Assembly: GCA_005778405.1 (NCBI GenBank)
Contig: SXOA01000153.1
Location: forward strand, 1-64,000
Origin: Planctomycetaceae bacterium
Lineage (GTDB): Bacteria > Planctomycetota > Planctomycetia > Pirellulales > Pirellulaceae
Direction of reading: 5' to 3'
DNA length: 64,000 nucleotides
Shown: in pieces, positions 35,886 through 45,307 of the stretch
Layout of the letters: every line of letters begins with the position of its first letter
How positions within the stretch are numbered: position 1 is the stretch's first letter
The notes under the pieces: model-generated
What the model saw: the letters and a program-made list of their open reading frames with translations, nothing else
The model's database searches: none
Told to the model about the DNA's origin: nothing
Translations under genes and position numbers: made by a program

Positions 35886-36166
35886 AGCCCCAGAACCCCT
35901 CCCTTCGGGTGGGTGTTTATTTGCGAAAAACCCTCCATTTACTCTGTCCTTAAAATTGACAGCCATCCCAAGGCCGGATATTCTCAGAGCAACGTCCGTT
36001 TATCGGTCGTCCCGCCTTTTATACCCTACCAGTTACGATTTGTTCTCTAGGCCCCGGAATTTAGGCGAAACGGTTTGCCTGCCGGTGGTCATAGTTGAGT
36101 AGTCGCGTGGCCCGCGATTTTTGCAAGCGGCCGCGTCCCATGAGTTTACCCACGGAGAGAGAAGAC

Positions 36167-37486
36167 ATGCTTGTTGAACGAAGAAGCTGCGAAGGAAACC
36201 GTCTGAGCCGCCGGTCGATGTTGACCGTGGGTGCCATTGGCGGCCTCGGTCTGTCGCTGGAAAACTACTTCGCGATGAAGCAGGCCAAAGCCGACACGAA
36301 GCATTACGACTTCATCGAGGCCAAGGCCCAAAGCGTCATCCATATCTTCCTTCCCGGCGGCATGGCCCACCAGGAATCGTTCGACCCCAAGCCTTATTCC
36401 CCGCTGGAATACCGCGGCGAAATGGGGACGGTCAAGACGAACACGGGCGAAATCCTTAGCGAAACGCTGCCGAAGCTGGCCTCCATCGCCGACAAGATTG
36501 CCGTCATCCGTTCGATGACTCACGGCGAAGCGGCTCACGAGCGGGGCACGCACAACATGTTCACGGGCTATCGGCCGAGCCCGGCCCTCATCTTCCCCAG
36601 CATGGGAAGCGTGGTGAGCCACGAATACGGGCCGCGGAACAACCTGCCGCCGTATGTTTGCATTCCCGGTGTGCCGAACGAGTTCGCGGCCAACGGCTAT
36701 CTCAGCTCGTCGTTCGCTCCGTTCAGCCTTGGTTCCGACCCGGCCAACGGCGGCTTCAAGGTGCTGGACCTGAACATGCCTGGGGACGTGAACGAAGCCC
36801 GGTTCAACCGCCGCCGCAGCGCCCTGGAAGCGGTAAACGACCATTTCACGAAGAAGGACAAGTCCGACAACGTCGGCGCGATGAATACCTTCTATGAACG
36901 GGCTTATAGCCTGATCAGTGCTCCGCAAGCCCGCGAAGCGTTCAATATCGAAGCCGAGCCGGCAGCGGTGCGGGATGCTTACGGTCGCAATACGGCAGGG
37001 CAGCGGTTGTTGATGGCTCGCCGTCTGGTTGCTGCTGGTGTGCGGTTCGTCACGCTTACCTACGGCGGCTGGGATATGCACAGCAGCATCACCCAGGGGA
37101 TGCGCGGCAGCTTGCCGGCTCTTGACCAGGGGCTGCACGCCCTTATTACCGACCTCGACAAGCAAGGCCTGCTCAAGACCACGCTGATTATGGTATCGAG
37201 CGAATTCGGCCGCACGCCCAAGATCAACGCCACGGCCGGCCGCGACCACTGGCCGAAGGTGTTCAGCGTGATGCTCGCCGGTGGCGGCATCAAGGGTGGC
37301 ACCATGTGGGGGACCAGCAACAGCACCGCCTCCGAGCCCGATACCGATGCGGTCGGCCCGGAAGACCTGGCCACCACGGTTTACAACCAACTGGGCATCG
37401 TCGCCGACAAGGAATTGATGTCGCCCGGCAACCGGCCCATCGAAATCTGCGACGGTGGCAAGATTATCAAGGGCTTGCTGGGTTAA
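36167..37486 (+). CDS. DUF1501 family protein (Tat-exported)
   Basis: A 439-residue protein from ATG 36167, preceded by GGAGAGAGAAGAC. The twin-arginine leader is at residues 12-30 (RLSRRSMLTVGAIGGLGL). Family features are VIHIFLPGGMAHQESFDPKP, AVIRSMTHGEAAHERGTHNM, and a sulfatase-like end with VSSEFGRTPKIN and GRDHWPKVFSVMLAGGGIKGG. DUF1501 proteins belong to the alkaline-phosphatase/sulfatase-like fold, are very abundant in planctomycetes and usually pair with DUF1549/DUF1553 cytochromes; the reaction is unknown. It is the first of four co-directional genes with that gene content. Confidence 0.92.
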   Translation: MLVERRSCEGNRLSRRSMLTVGAIGGLGLSLENYFAMKQAKADTKHYDFIEAKAQSVIHIFLPGGMAHQESFDPKPYSPLEYRGEMGTVKTNTGEILSETLPKLASIADKIAVIRSMTHGEAAHERGTHNMFTGYRPSPALIFPSMGSVVSHEYGPRNNLPPYVCIPGVPNEFAANGYLSSSFAPFSLGSDPANGGFKVLDLNMPGDVNEARFNRRRSALEAVNDHFTKKDKSDNVGAMNTFYERAYSLISAPQAREAFNIEAEPAAVRDAYGRNTAGQRLLMARRLVAAGVRFVTLTYGGWDMHSSITQGMRGSLPALDQGLHALITDLDKQGLLKTTLIMVSSEFGRTPKINATAGRDHWPKVFSVMLAGGGIKGGTMWGTSNSTASEPDTDAVGPEDLATTVYNQLGIVADKELMSPGNRPIEICDGGKIIKGLLG

Positions 37487-37633
37487 GCTCCGAGATTGCA
37501 CAACCTCCGGCGCGCCTTTTCGATATGGAAGGCGCGCCGGCTCCGTTTTTGCGACGAAAATCACTCCCGCCTGAATCGGTAATCGCGCTCGCAGAAAGTG
37601 CGTTTATCCCCGCCTTAAGTTAGAATACAACTT

Positions 37634-37734
37634 GTTCCCAAGCTCCGCTTGGGAACACCAGTCCCGAAGCTCCGCTTCGAGTCGAATGGGAAGCTGAGCT
37701 TCCAGACGTGCGTTCCCAAGCAGAGCTTGGGAAC
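37634..37734. repeat. Cluster of four short palindromes
   Basis: Four hairpins lie in 100 bases: GTTCCCAAGC...GCTTGGGAAC (37634-37656), CGAAGCTCCGCTTCG (37665-37679), GGAAGCTGAGCTTCC (37689-37703) and a second GTTCCCAAG...CTTGGGAAC (37712-37734). The AAGCT(C/G)(C/A)GCTT core is shared. It lies directly upstream of the PPC-domain gene. Confidence 0.8.
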
Positions 37735-37763
37735 GAGGACTCATCGCCGTTATCGAGGAAGCC

Positions 37764-40193
37764 ATGCCGAAAATCTATCTGTCTGCAGTCCTCATTGCCC
37801 TCGTTGCCAGCGCCGCTTCGGCGGTCGAGCCGTCGCTGGGCGGCATCGCGCCGTACGGCGTGCAGCGGGGGGTGGAAACGGAGGTCCTTTTCCAGGGAGG
37901 TCGCCTGCAGGATGCCAAGGAGTTGCTCTTCTATTCTCCCGGCATCGCCGTCACCAGTTTGGAAGCCGTCAACGACGGCACGGTCAAGGCCAAGCTGAAT
38001 GTGGCTGCCGACTGTCGGCTGGGGATTCATGCGGTGCGGGTCCGGACGCTGACCGGCGTCAGCAACCTCCGCACGTTCACGGTCGGTGCTCTGCCGGAAG
38101 TCAAAGAGGTCGAACCGAACAGTCTGTTTGACAAGCCGCAAGCAATCGGAATGAATGTCACGATGAGCGGCGTGGTCGATGCCGAAGACGTGGACCATTT
38201 CGCAGTTGACCTGAAAAAGGGCCAGCGGCTGACGGCGGAACTCGAGGGTTTGCGGCTGGGGAATACGTTCTTTGATCCCTATCTGGCGATTCTCAACTCG
38301 GCCCGGTTTGAACTTTCCCGCAGCGACGATGCGGCTTTGCTCAATCAAGATTGCCTCTGCTCGATTGTGGCTCCCGAGGACGGCAAGTACATCGTGCAGA
38401 TTCGCGAAAGCTCCTACGGCGGCAATGGGGCCTGCACCTATCGACTGCACATCGGCGGGTTCCCGCGGCCGACGGCCGTGTATCCCTCCGGCGGCAAGCC
38501 GGGCGAAGTCCTCGCGGTGAAGTACATCGGCGATGCGGCTGGCGATGTGGCTGCCCAGGTCACGCTCCCCACGGGGCTCGCACAGGAAACAGGTCTCCTC
38601 GCTCAAGATGCCAATGGCATCGCTCCCTCGCCGAACATGGTCCGGGTCATCGACCTGCCCAATGCCTTGGAAGTGGAGCCGAACGACGTGCTGGCCCAGG
38701 CTTCCCCCGGTTCGGCTGCTCCTTGTGCCCTGAACGGCATCATCGAAAAGGAGGGGGACGTTGATTATTTCAAATTCTCCGCCAAGGCCGGCCAGCAGTT
38801 CGATATCCGGGTCTACGCCCGCAAGCCGCTCCGCTCGCCGCTGGATAGCGTGCTGACGATTCTCAACGCGCAAGGAGGGGGTATTGTTGGCAGTGATGAT
38901 TCCGTCGGGCCGGATAGTTACGTCCGCTTCGGCGCGCCGGCCGACGGGGATTTCTACGCGGTCGTGCAGGATCAGCTCAAGGCCGGCGGGCCGAATTATG
39001 TTTACCGCGTGGAAATCACGCCGGTCGCCCCGGCACTGACCATGGCGCTCCCGGAACGCCAGCAGTACATTCCGACCACGCTGACGGTTCACAAGGGGAA
39101 CCGGATGGCCATGATGATGAGCGCCCAACGGGCCAATTTCGGGGGACCGATTGACGTCTCCGTCGCTGGCTTGCCGGCTGGAATGACGACGGAGACCATT
39201 CAGGTCCGCCCGGACCAGACCGATGTTCCCGTCCTCTTCACGGCCGCTGCCGATGCCGCGCCTGCCGGTGCCCTGGCGGATGTGATTGGAAAAGTCGCCG
39301 ACCCCAAGCTGCCGCTGGAAGGTCATTTGCGTCAGCGGTGCATGTTGATCCGCGGGCAGAACAATATCGACGTCTGGGGGCACGATGCCGAGCGGATGGC
39401 CGTATCGCTCGGGGACGAAGTGCCGTTCAAGATTGACATCGTCCAGCCCAAGGCTCCACTGGCTCGCAACGGCTCGATGAACCTCAAAATTGTCGCCACG
39501 CGGAAAGAAGGCTTCAAAGCGGCGATTTCGGTTTTCATGCTGTATAACCCGCCAGGGGTAAGCTCTTCGGGGAGCATTTCAATTCCCGAAGGGCAGAATG
39601 AAGTGGTGATTCCCTTCAATGCCAATGGTGGAGCTGCTATCGGCACTTGGAAGATCGTCTGCATCGGCCGGGCCGCTCATCTGAATGGCGGCGTGGAAGT
39701 CGCCTCGCAGCTGGCCGACCTGACGATTTCGGACCAGTTCTTCACCTTCGCCTTCGATAAGTCCGCGGTCGAGCAGGCCAAGGAGACCGAAGTGGTTGTG
39801 AAGATGGAAAAGAAAATCGACTTCGATGGCAACGCCAAGTGCGAGCTGGTCGGAATTCCCGCCGGCACCACGACCACTGCTGTGGAATTCAACAAGGAAA
39901 CCAAGGAGATCGTTTTCAAAGTGACCTGCGCCAAGGACGCGCGGCCCGGCCGCTATCCTTCGCTGCTGTGCGTCTCCACTTTGATGGTTCAGGGTGAGCC
40001 GGTGGTTCACACGCTGGGAACCGGCGAGCTCCGCATCGACGCTCCGCTTCCCCCCAAGCCGATGACCGTCGCCGCCCCGCCCCCCATGCCGGCAGCCGTG
40101 GCCGTTGCTCCCCCGCCGATGCCCGTCGCTCCCAAGCGGCTGACTCGACTGGAGCAACTGCGATTGGAAAAGGAACAGGCCGGAAAGAAGTAA
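37764..40193 (+). CDS. Secreted PPC-domain protein
   Basis: An 809-residue protein with a signal peptide (MPKIYLSAVLIALVASAASA). It has an immunoglobulin-like start (PSLGGIAPYGVQRGVETEV). Two pre-peptidase C-terminal (PPC) domains each open with an E-x-EPN motif: VKEVEPNSLFDKPQAI near 115 and ALEVEPNDVLAQA near 302. Further beta-sandwich modules follow, then a Pro/Ala-rich tail. PPC domains are binding modules of secreted enzymes; there is no catalytic domain here. It sits between the DUF1501 and DUF1549/DUF1553 genes, a common neighbourhood in planctomycetes, so it probably works with them at the cell surface. Confidence 0.85.
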   Translation: MPKIYLSAVLIALVASAASAVEPSLGGIAPYGVQRGVETEVLFQGGRLQDAKELLFYSPGIAVTSLEAVNDGTVKAKLNVAADCRLGIHAVRVRTLTGVSNLRTFTVGALPEVKEVEPNSLFDKPQAIGMNVTMSGVVDAEDVDHFAVDLKKGQRLTAELEGLRLGNTFFDPYLAILNSARFELSRSDDAALLNQDCLCSIVAPEDGKYIVQIRESSYGGNGACTYRLHIGGFPRPTAVYPSGGKPGEVLAVKYIGDAAGDVAAQVTLPTGLAQETGLLAQDANGIAPSPNMVRVIDLPNALEVEPNDVLAQASPGSAAPCALNGIIEKEGDVDYFKFSAKAGQQFDIRVYARKPLRSPLDSVLTILNAQGGGIVGSDDSVGPDSYVRFGAPADGDFYAVVQDQLKAGGPNYVYRVEITPVAPALTMALPERQQYIPTTLTVHKGNRMAMMMSAQRANFGGPIDVSVAGLPAGMTTETIQVRPDQTDVPVLFTAAADAAPAGALADVIGKVADPKLPLEGHLRQRCMLIRGQNNIDVWGHDAERMAVSLGDEVPFKIDIVQPKAPLARNGSMNLKIVATRKEGFKAAISVFMLYNPPGVSSSGSISIPEGQNEVVIPFNANGGAAIGTWKIVCIGRAAHLNGGVEVASQLADLTISDQFFTFAFDKSAVEQAKETEVVVKMEKKIDFDGNAKCELVGIPAGTTTTAVEFNKETKEIVFKVTCAKDARPGRYPSLLCVSTLMVQGEPVVHTLGTGELRIDAPLPPKPMTVAAPPPMPAAVAVAPPPMPVAPKRLTRLEQLRLEKEQAGKK

Positions 40194-40195
40194 GT

Positions 40196-40217
40196 GGGGC
40201 AGGCTTCCAGCCTGCCC
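40196..40217. repeat. Palindromic repeat after the PPC gene
   Basis: GGGCAGGCTTCCAGCCTGCC is a near-perfect palindrome right after the stop codon. It belongs to the same family as units at 5600-5615 and 46442-46500. Confidence 0.7.
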
Positions 40218-40261
40218 AGGTCAGAGGTTAGAGAAAAGAATCAAAGTTCGGAGGAACTCCT

Positions 40262-42685
40262 GTGAAGAATCGCAATACTATCCTTGTCACCCTGCTGTCG
40301 CTTATCGCCGCCTCGGCCGCTTACGCCGAGCCCAAGGTGACGGCTCTGAGCGTCTATCCTCCGGACATCAACCTGCAAACCAAGCAGGACCTGCAACGGT
40401 TCATCGTGGTGGCGACCCGCGACGACGGGGTGACGCTCGATGTCACCGGCCAGTGCACCGTGAAAATCGCCGCGGCGAACCTGGTGCGACAGGACAAAAA
40501 CGTGCTTTACCCGGCTGCGGACGGCCAGACCACGCTCGAAGCCGAGTATCAGGGACTCAAGGCCGTTTCCACCGTCACGGTCAAGGAATTCGCCGCCGAG
40601 CGGGGGATCAGCTTTCAGCTCGATGTGATGCCAGTCTTCATGCGGAGCGGCTGTAATACGGGAAGCTGCCATGGAGCGGCCCGCGGCAAGGACGGCTTTC
40701 GCTTGTCGCTGTTCGGCTTCGATCCGCAGGGGGACTACTACCGGCTGACTCGCGAAATCGGCGTCCGCCGCATCAACCTGGCCTCGCCTAAGGACAGTCT
40801 GCTCATCGAAAAGTGCGTCGGCAATGTGCCGCACACCGGCGGCAAGCGATTCGCCGTGGAAAGCGAATACAACGCCACGCTGATGAAGTGGCTCGAAGCG
40901 GGTGCTCCCAACGATCCCAAGCCAACGGCCAAGGTGATGGGCGTAGACCTCTATCCGCCGTCGGCTGTGATGGAAGGAGAAGGGGCGACGCAGCAGTTCA
41001 TCGCCCGGGCCCGCTATGAAGACGGCACCGACCGGGACATCACCTCGCTGGCCACTTTCATGACCAACAACGACAACTCGGCCCCCATCACCATCGACGG
41101 CCTGGTCACCGCCGCCGCTCGGGGCGAAGCCTTCATCATGGCTCGCTTCGAAACGCACACGGTCGGCAATCAGGTGCTGGCTCTCCCGAAGGGGCTGATG
41201 TTCACGGCTCCCGCCCTTGCCGGCAACTACATCGATGAGCTTGTCGGCAGCAAGCTCAACAAGGTCCGCATTCTCCCCAGCGGCCTATGTAACGACGAAG
41301 TGTTCCTCCGCCGCGTCACCATCGACATCAACGGCCGCCTGCCGACGGAAGAGGAATACGCCGCCTACGTCGCCGATGCCGACCCCGCCAAGCGAGCGAA
41401 GCTCGTCGATCGCCTCTTGGAGCGGAAGGAGTTCTCGGAAATCTGGGCGATGAAGTGGGCCGAGCTGCTCATGATCAAGTCCACCAACCAGGTCAGCACC
41501 AAGAGCGCCTTCCTGTACTCAAGCTGGCTGACGGACCAGATTGCCCGCAACGTGCCACTCGACAAGATGGTGCAAGAGCTGCTGGGCAGCAGCGGCGGAA
41601 CGTTCAAGAACCCGCCGACAAATTATTACCAGGTGGAGCGGGACACGCTCAAAGTGGCCGAGAACGTGGCCCAGGTCTTCATGGGAATCCGCACGCAGTG
41701 TGCCCAATGCCACAATCATCCGTTCGACCGCTGGACGATGAATGACTATTACAGCTTCGCGGCATTCTTTTCGCAGATTGGCCGCAAGCAAGCGGAGGAC
41801 TATCGCGAAATCATTGTCTACAACTCGGGGGGCGGCGAAATCGCCCACCCCGTCGGTGGCCGCGTGATGCCACCAAAGTTCCTCGGCGGACCGGAGCCGG
41901 ACGTGAAAGGGAAGGACCGCCGCGACGAGCTCGCTAAGTGGCTCACCAGCACGGACAACCCATACTTCGCCACCAGTGTGGCCAACCGCGTTTGGGCTCA
42001 CTTCTTTGGCAAAGGCATTGTCGAACCGGTCGACGACATCCGCGTCAGCAATCCCTCCAGCAATCCCGAACTGTTCAAAAAGCTCGGCGACAAGCTGGTG
42101 GAATATAACTTCGATTTCAAACGGCTGGTGCGGGACATTTGCAACTCGCAGGCGTATCAGCGGTCCACCGAGCGGAACGAATCCAACATGGGGGACGAGC
42201 GGAACTTCGCCCACGGCAACGTCCGCCGCATCCCCGCCGAAATGATGCTCGATTGTATCAGCCAGGTGACCAAAGCCCCCGACAAGTTCGCGGGCATTCC
42301 CCTCGGCTCGCGGGCCGTGCAGATTGCCGATGGCAACACCAGCAACTACTTCCTGACCACCTTCGGCCGCGCTCCTCGCGACACGGTTTGTGCCTGCGAG
42401 GCCAAGACCGAACCGACCCTCTCGCAGTCGCTGCACATGCTCAACGGCAGCGCCGTGCACAACAAGATTCAGCAGGGTGGCGTCGTAAAAGAACTCATCG
42501 CTGCCGGCAAAACCCCGCCGCAAGTCATCGAATCCCTTTTCATCCGCGCGCTATCTCGCAAGCCCGATCAGCCGGAATTGGACAAGCTGATGGCCGTGGT
42601 GACGAGCGCGGAAAACCCGCAAGCCGGGCTGGAGGATGTCTTTTGGGCCGTCCTGAATAGCCGGGAGTTTGTGTTTAACCACTAG
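40262..42685 (+). CDS. DUF1549 / DUF1553 cytochrome-type protein with Ig-like domains
   Basis: An 807-residue protein with a GTG start; GGAGGAACTCCT immediately precedes it. A signal peptide ends near AYA. An N-terminal Ig-like (BIG2-type) domain is followed by FMRSGCNTGSCHGAARGKDGF, a cysteine-rich CxxxCHG motif, and a second BIG2-type domain near 225-310. DUF1549 (FLRRVTIDINGRLPTEEE) leads to the heme motif CAQCHNHPFDRW at 480-484. DUF1553 follows (NPYFATSVANRVWAHFFGKGIVEPVDD to the C-terminal LNSREFVFNH). These proteins are typical of planctomycetes and thought to be periplasmic c-type cytochrome partners of DUF1501 proteins. The substrate is unknown. Confidence 0.92.
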   Translation: MKNRNTILVTLLSLIAASAAYAEPKVTALSVYPPDINLQTKQDLQRFIVVATRDDGVTLDVTGQCTVKIAAANLVRQDKNVLYPAADGQTTLEAEYQGLKAVSTVTVKEFAAERGISFQLDVMPVFMRSGCNTGSCHGAARGKDGFRLSLFGFDPQGDYYRLTREIGVRRINLASPKDSLLIEKCVGNVPHTGGKRFAVESEYNATLMKWLEAGAPNDPKPTAKVMGVDLYPPSAVMEGEGATQQFIARARYEDGTDRDITSLATFMTNNDNSAPITIDGLVTAAARGEAFIMARFETHTVGNQVLALPKGLMFTAPALAGNYIDELVGSKLNKVRILPSGLCNDEVFLRRVTIDINGRLPTEEEYAAYVADADPAKRAKLVDRLLERKEFSEIWAMKWAELLMIKSTNQVSTKSAFLYSSWLTDQIARNVPLDKMVQELLGSSGGTFKNPPTNYYQVERDTLKVAENVAQVFMGIRTQCAQCHNHPFDRWTMNDYYSFAAFFSQIGRKQAEDYREIIVYNSGGGEIAHPVGGRVMPPKFLGGPEPDVKGKDRRDELAKWLTSTDNPYFATSVANRVWAHFFGKGIVEPVDDIRVSNPSSNPELFKKLGDKLVEYNFDFKRLVRDICNSQAYQRSTERNESNMGDERNFAHGNVRRIPAEMMLDCISQVTKAPDKFAGIPLGSRAVQIADGNTSNYFLTTFGRAPRDTVCACEAKTEPTLSQSLHMLNGSAVHNKIQQGGVVKELIAAGKTPPQVIESLFIRALSRKPDQPELDKLMAVVTSAENPQAGLEDVFWAVLNSREFVFNH

Positions 42686-42757
42686 GCAGAGTGAGTGGTG
42701 AGTGGTTAGGGGTGAGTGGTCACAATAGAGAATCGTCCGATTAAGTCGAGGTCACCT

Positions 42758-45298
42758 ATGCGTTCCCAATTTCAAATCAGTAGCTTGATCCTGATTGCCG
42801 CGGCCAACTTGGCGCTCAGCGGTCCTTCATGTGCCGTGGCGCAAGCCCCAGCGGCCAAGATCACCTACGACGACAACATCCGGGCGATCTTCAAGGAGCA
42901 TTGCTTCGCCTGCCATGCCCAGGAACGGAATAAGGGTGGCTTGACGCTCGATACTTATCCAAAGGTGATGGCCGGCGGCTCCAGCGGCGAGGTGATTCTG
43001 ACAGGCGATGTGGAAAACTCGCGGCTCTATGCGCTGGTCAGCCACAAAGAGAAGCCGGAAATGCCCCCCATGCAGGACAAGCTGTCCCAGGCCAAGATTG
43101 ACCTGATTGCCAAATGGATCGAGCAAGGTTCGCCCGAGAACGCCGGCTCGAAGATCGCGGCTCCCAAAAAGAAGAACCCAGCCCTGATGGCCAGCGGAGC
43201 CGTTGGCAAGCCGACCGGTCCGGCGGCCATGCCCGAAGGGCTGCTGAAACAGCCGGTGGTCTATACCGCGCGGGCGGGTGCGACGACGGCTTTAGCGGCG
43301 AGCCCCTGGGCTCCGCTAGTGGCAGTCGCCGGGCAGAAGCAGATTTCGCTCTACAACACGGACACGCTCCAGCTTCTGGGCGTATTGCCGTTTCCTGAAG
43401 GCATTCCCTACGTCCTCCGCTTCAGCCGCAGCGGCACGGTGCTACTGGCTGGCGGCGGCCGCGGCGGGCATAGCGGCAGTGTGGTGCTGTTCGACGTGAA
43501 AACCGGAAAACGGATTGCCAAGGTCGGCGAAGAGCTGGATGCGGTTTTGGCCGCGGACATTTCCAATGACCATTCGATGGTGGCTCTCGGCGGTCCGAGC
43601 AAAGTCGTCCGCATCTTCTCCACGGACAGCGGACAAATGCTGTTTGAAATCAAGAAGCACACGGACTGGATTTACTCCGTGCAGTTCAGCCCCGATGGGG
43701 TGCTGCTGGCGACGGCCGACCGCAGCGGCGGCCTGTTCGTATGGGAATCGGCAACGGCCCGCGAATATCTCAGCCTCCGCGGTCACAATGGCGCGGTCTG
43801 CGACGTCAGTTGGCGGCTCGATAGCAACGTGCTGGCGAGCGCCGGCGAGGATACCACCGTCCGCCTCTGGGAAATGAACGACGGCAACCAGATCAAGAGC
43901 TGGGGTGCTCATGGCGGCGGCGTGTTCTGCGTGAACTATGCGATGGACGGCCGGTTGGTGTCGGCCGGACGCGACAACACGGTCAAGAGCTGGGCTGGCG
44001 ACGGCGCGGCTCAAAAGACTTTTCCCGGTTTCCCCGAGCCGGCCCTGCGAACGGTGTTCAGCTTCGATGGCAAGCGAGTCATTGGCGGCGACTGGGCCGG
44101 AAACGTCCGCGTCTGGGACGCAGCCGAGGCCAAGGATGTGGGACTGATTCCCGCCAACCCGTCGACACTGGCGATGGTGGTCGAGGCGAAGAAGGCTGAT
44201 GTTGTCGCGAAGACTCCTCCGGCTCAAGCGACCGGCGCTGAAGCGGCTGCCGCTCAGGCAGTCGTCGTGGCGAAGGACGCGGCTCTCAAGGCGTCGACCG
44301 AAAAGCTGACGGCCGCAACCGCGGCCGCAACGAAGGCGGAAGCAGATCGCGTGGCGGCTGTGGCTGCCGCTGCCGTGGCGACCGCTGCCGCGAAGACGGC
44401 GACCGATGCGAATGCCGCGGCCATTGTAGCGCTCAAGGTGCCAACGGACGAGAAGGTCGCTGCCGATGTGGTGCTGGCCGCGAAAACTGTGGCCGCCAAA
44501 GCTGCCGCGGATTTGGCTGCTGTCGATAAGGCCGCATCCGACAAAGCTGCTGCGGACAAGGCTGCCGATGCGGCGGCTCAGTTGGACAAATCAACCAAGT
44601 CCGCCGCTGCTTCTGTCGCTGCCGAAGCGGAGCGCGTGGCCGCGGCCGCGGTCGTCGCTCAGAAGGTGGCGGCTCTGAAAGTCGTGACCGATGCCGCGGC
44701 AGTCGCCAAGACCGCTCTCGATACGGCGAACGCGAACCTTGTCGTGGCTACCAAGGCCGTCGAAACCATGACCGCCGGCGCGGCCGCTGCGGTGGTCGCC
44801 ATGACCGCTGCCAAGACGGAGCTCGACGCGGCCACCAAGGCCAAGACCGACGCCGACGCTGCTTATGCCGCCAAAAAGGCCGCTGCCGACGTCGCGGCTG
44901 CTGCCCTTGCTGCGGCCCAGGCCGCCGTCGTTGCTGCCGATGCGGACAAGGTCGCTTTCGACCAGGCTGCGGGCAAGCTCGATGTCGCTCTCAAGGCGGC
45001 TCAGGATCAGCTTGCGGCCAAGACTCCCGCCATGACGGCCACCGAAGCCGAGCGAGCCGCTGCCGCCACGGCTGCCGCCGCAAAGGCCACGGCCTCCAAA
45101 GCGGTCGCCGACAAGATCGCCGCTCTTCAGGCGGAGCTTGTCAAAGCTCAGGCCGAGCAGAAGGCCGCCGACGATGCCGCCGCTGCCAAAACCGCCGCCG
45201 CCACTGCCGCCAAGGCTGCCGTCGACGAAACACAGGAAGCCCTCGACAAAGCAGCTGCCGAGCGGAAGGCGTTTGCGGAAGCTTACGAAGTGAAGTAG
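42758..45298 (+). CDS. c-type cytochrome + WD40 propeller + alanine-rich coiled-coil protein
   Basis: An 846-residue protein from ATG 42758, with a signal peptide ending near AVA. A planctomycete-type cytochrome c domain carries CFACH at 49-53 ([26 protein letters not shown], then EMPPMQ with the likely axial Met). A WD40 propeller spans about 160-460 ([40 protein letters not shown]). From about 470 to the end it is a highly alanine-rich heptad-like helix with Lys, Asp, Thr and Val, predicted to be a long coiled coil. Heme and WD40 fusions are common in this phylum; the long Ala/Lys coil is less usual. It is the last of four genes and ends nine bases from a convergent gene. Confidence 0.88.
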   Translation: MRSQFQISSLILIAAANLALSGPSCAVAQAPAAKITYDDNIRAIFKEHCFACHAQERNKGGLTLDTYPKVMAGGSSGEVILTGDVENSRLYALVSHKEKPEMPPMQDKLSQAKIDLIAKWIEQGSPENAGSKIAAPKKKNPALMASGAVGKPTGPAAMPEGLLKQPVVYTARAGATTALAASPWAPLVAVAGQKQISLYNTDTLQLLGVLPFPEGIPYVLRFSRSGTVLLAGGGRGGHSGSVVLFDVKTGKRIAKVGEELDAVLAADISNDHSMVALGGPSKVVRIFSTDSGQMLFEIKKHTDWIYSVQFSPDGVLLATADRSGGLFVWESATAREYLSLRGHNGAVCDVSWRLDSNVLASAGEDTTVRLWEMNDGNQIKSWGAHGGGVFCVNYAMDGRLVSAGRDNTVKSWAGDGAAQKTFPGFPEPALRTVFSFDGKRVIGGDWAGNVRVWDAAEAKDVGLIPANPSTLAMVVEAKKADVVAKTPPAQATGAEAAAAQAVVVAKDAALKASTEKLTAATAAATKAEADRVAAVAAAAVATAAAKTATDANAAAIVALKVPTDEKVAADVVLAAKTVAAKAAADLAAVDKAASDKAAADKAADAAAQLDKSTKSAAASVAAEAERVAAAAVVAQKVAALKVVTDAAAVAKTALDTANANLVVATKAVETMTAGAAAAVVAMTAAKTELDAATKAKTDADAAYAAKKAAADVAAAALAAAQAAVVAADADKVAFDQAAGKLDVALKAAQDQLAAKTPAMTATEAERAAAATAAAAKATASKAVADKIAALQAELVKAQAEQKAADDAAAAKTAAATAAKAAVDETQEALDKAAAERKAFAEAYEVK

Positions 45299-45307
45299 GC
45301 GGGCGGC

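Noticed and set aside
44254-45298. The alanine-rich end of the heme/WD40 gene as a frame artefact
   Set aside because: The frame is continuous from the propeller to a normal stop, with heptad-like charge spacing rather than random composition.
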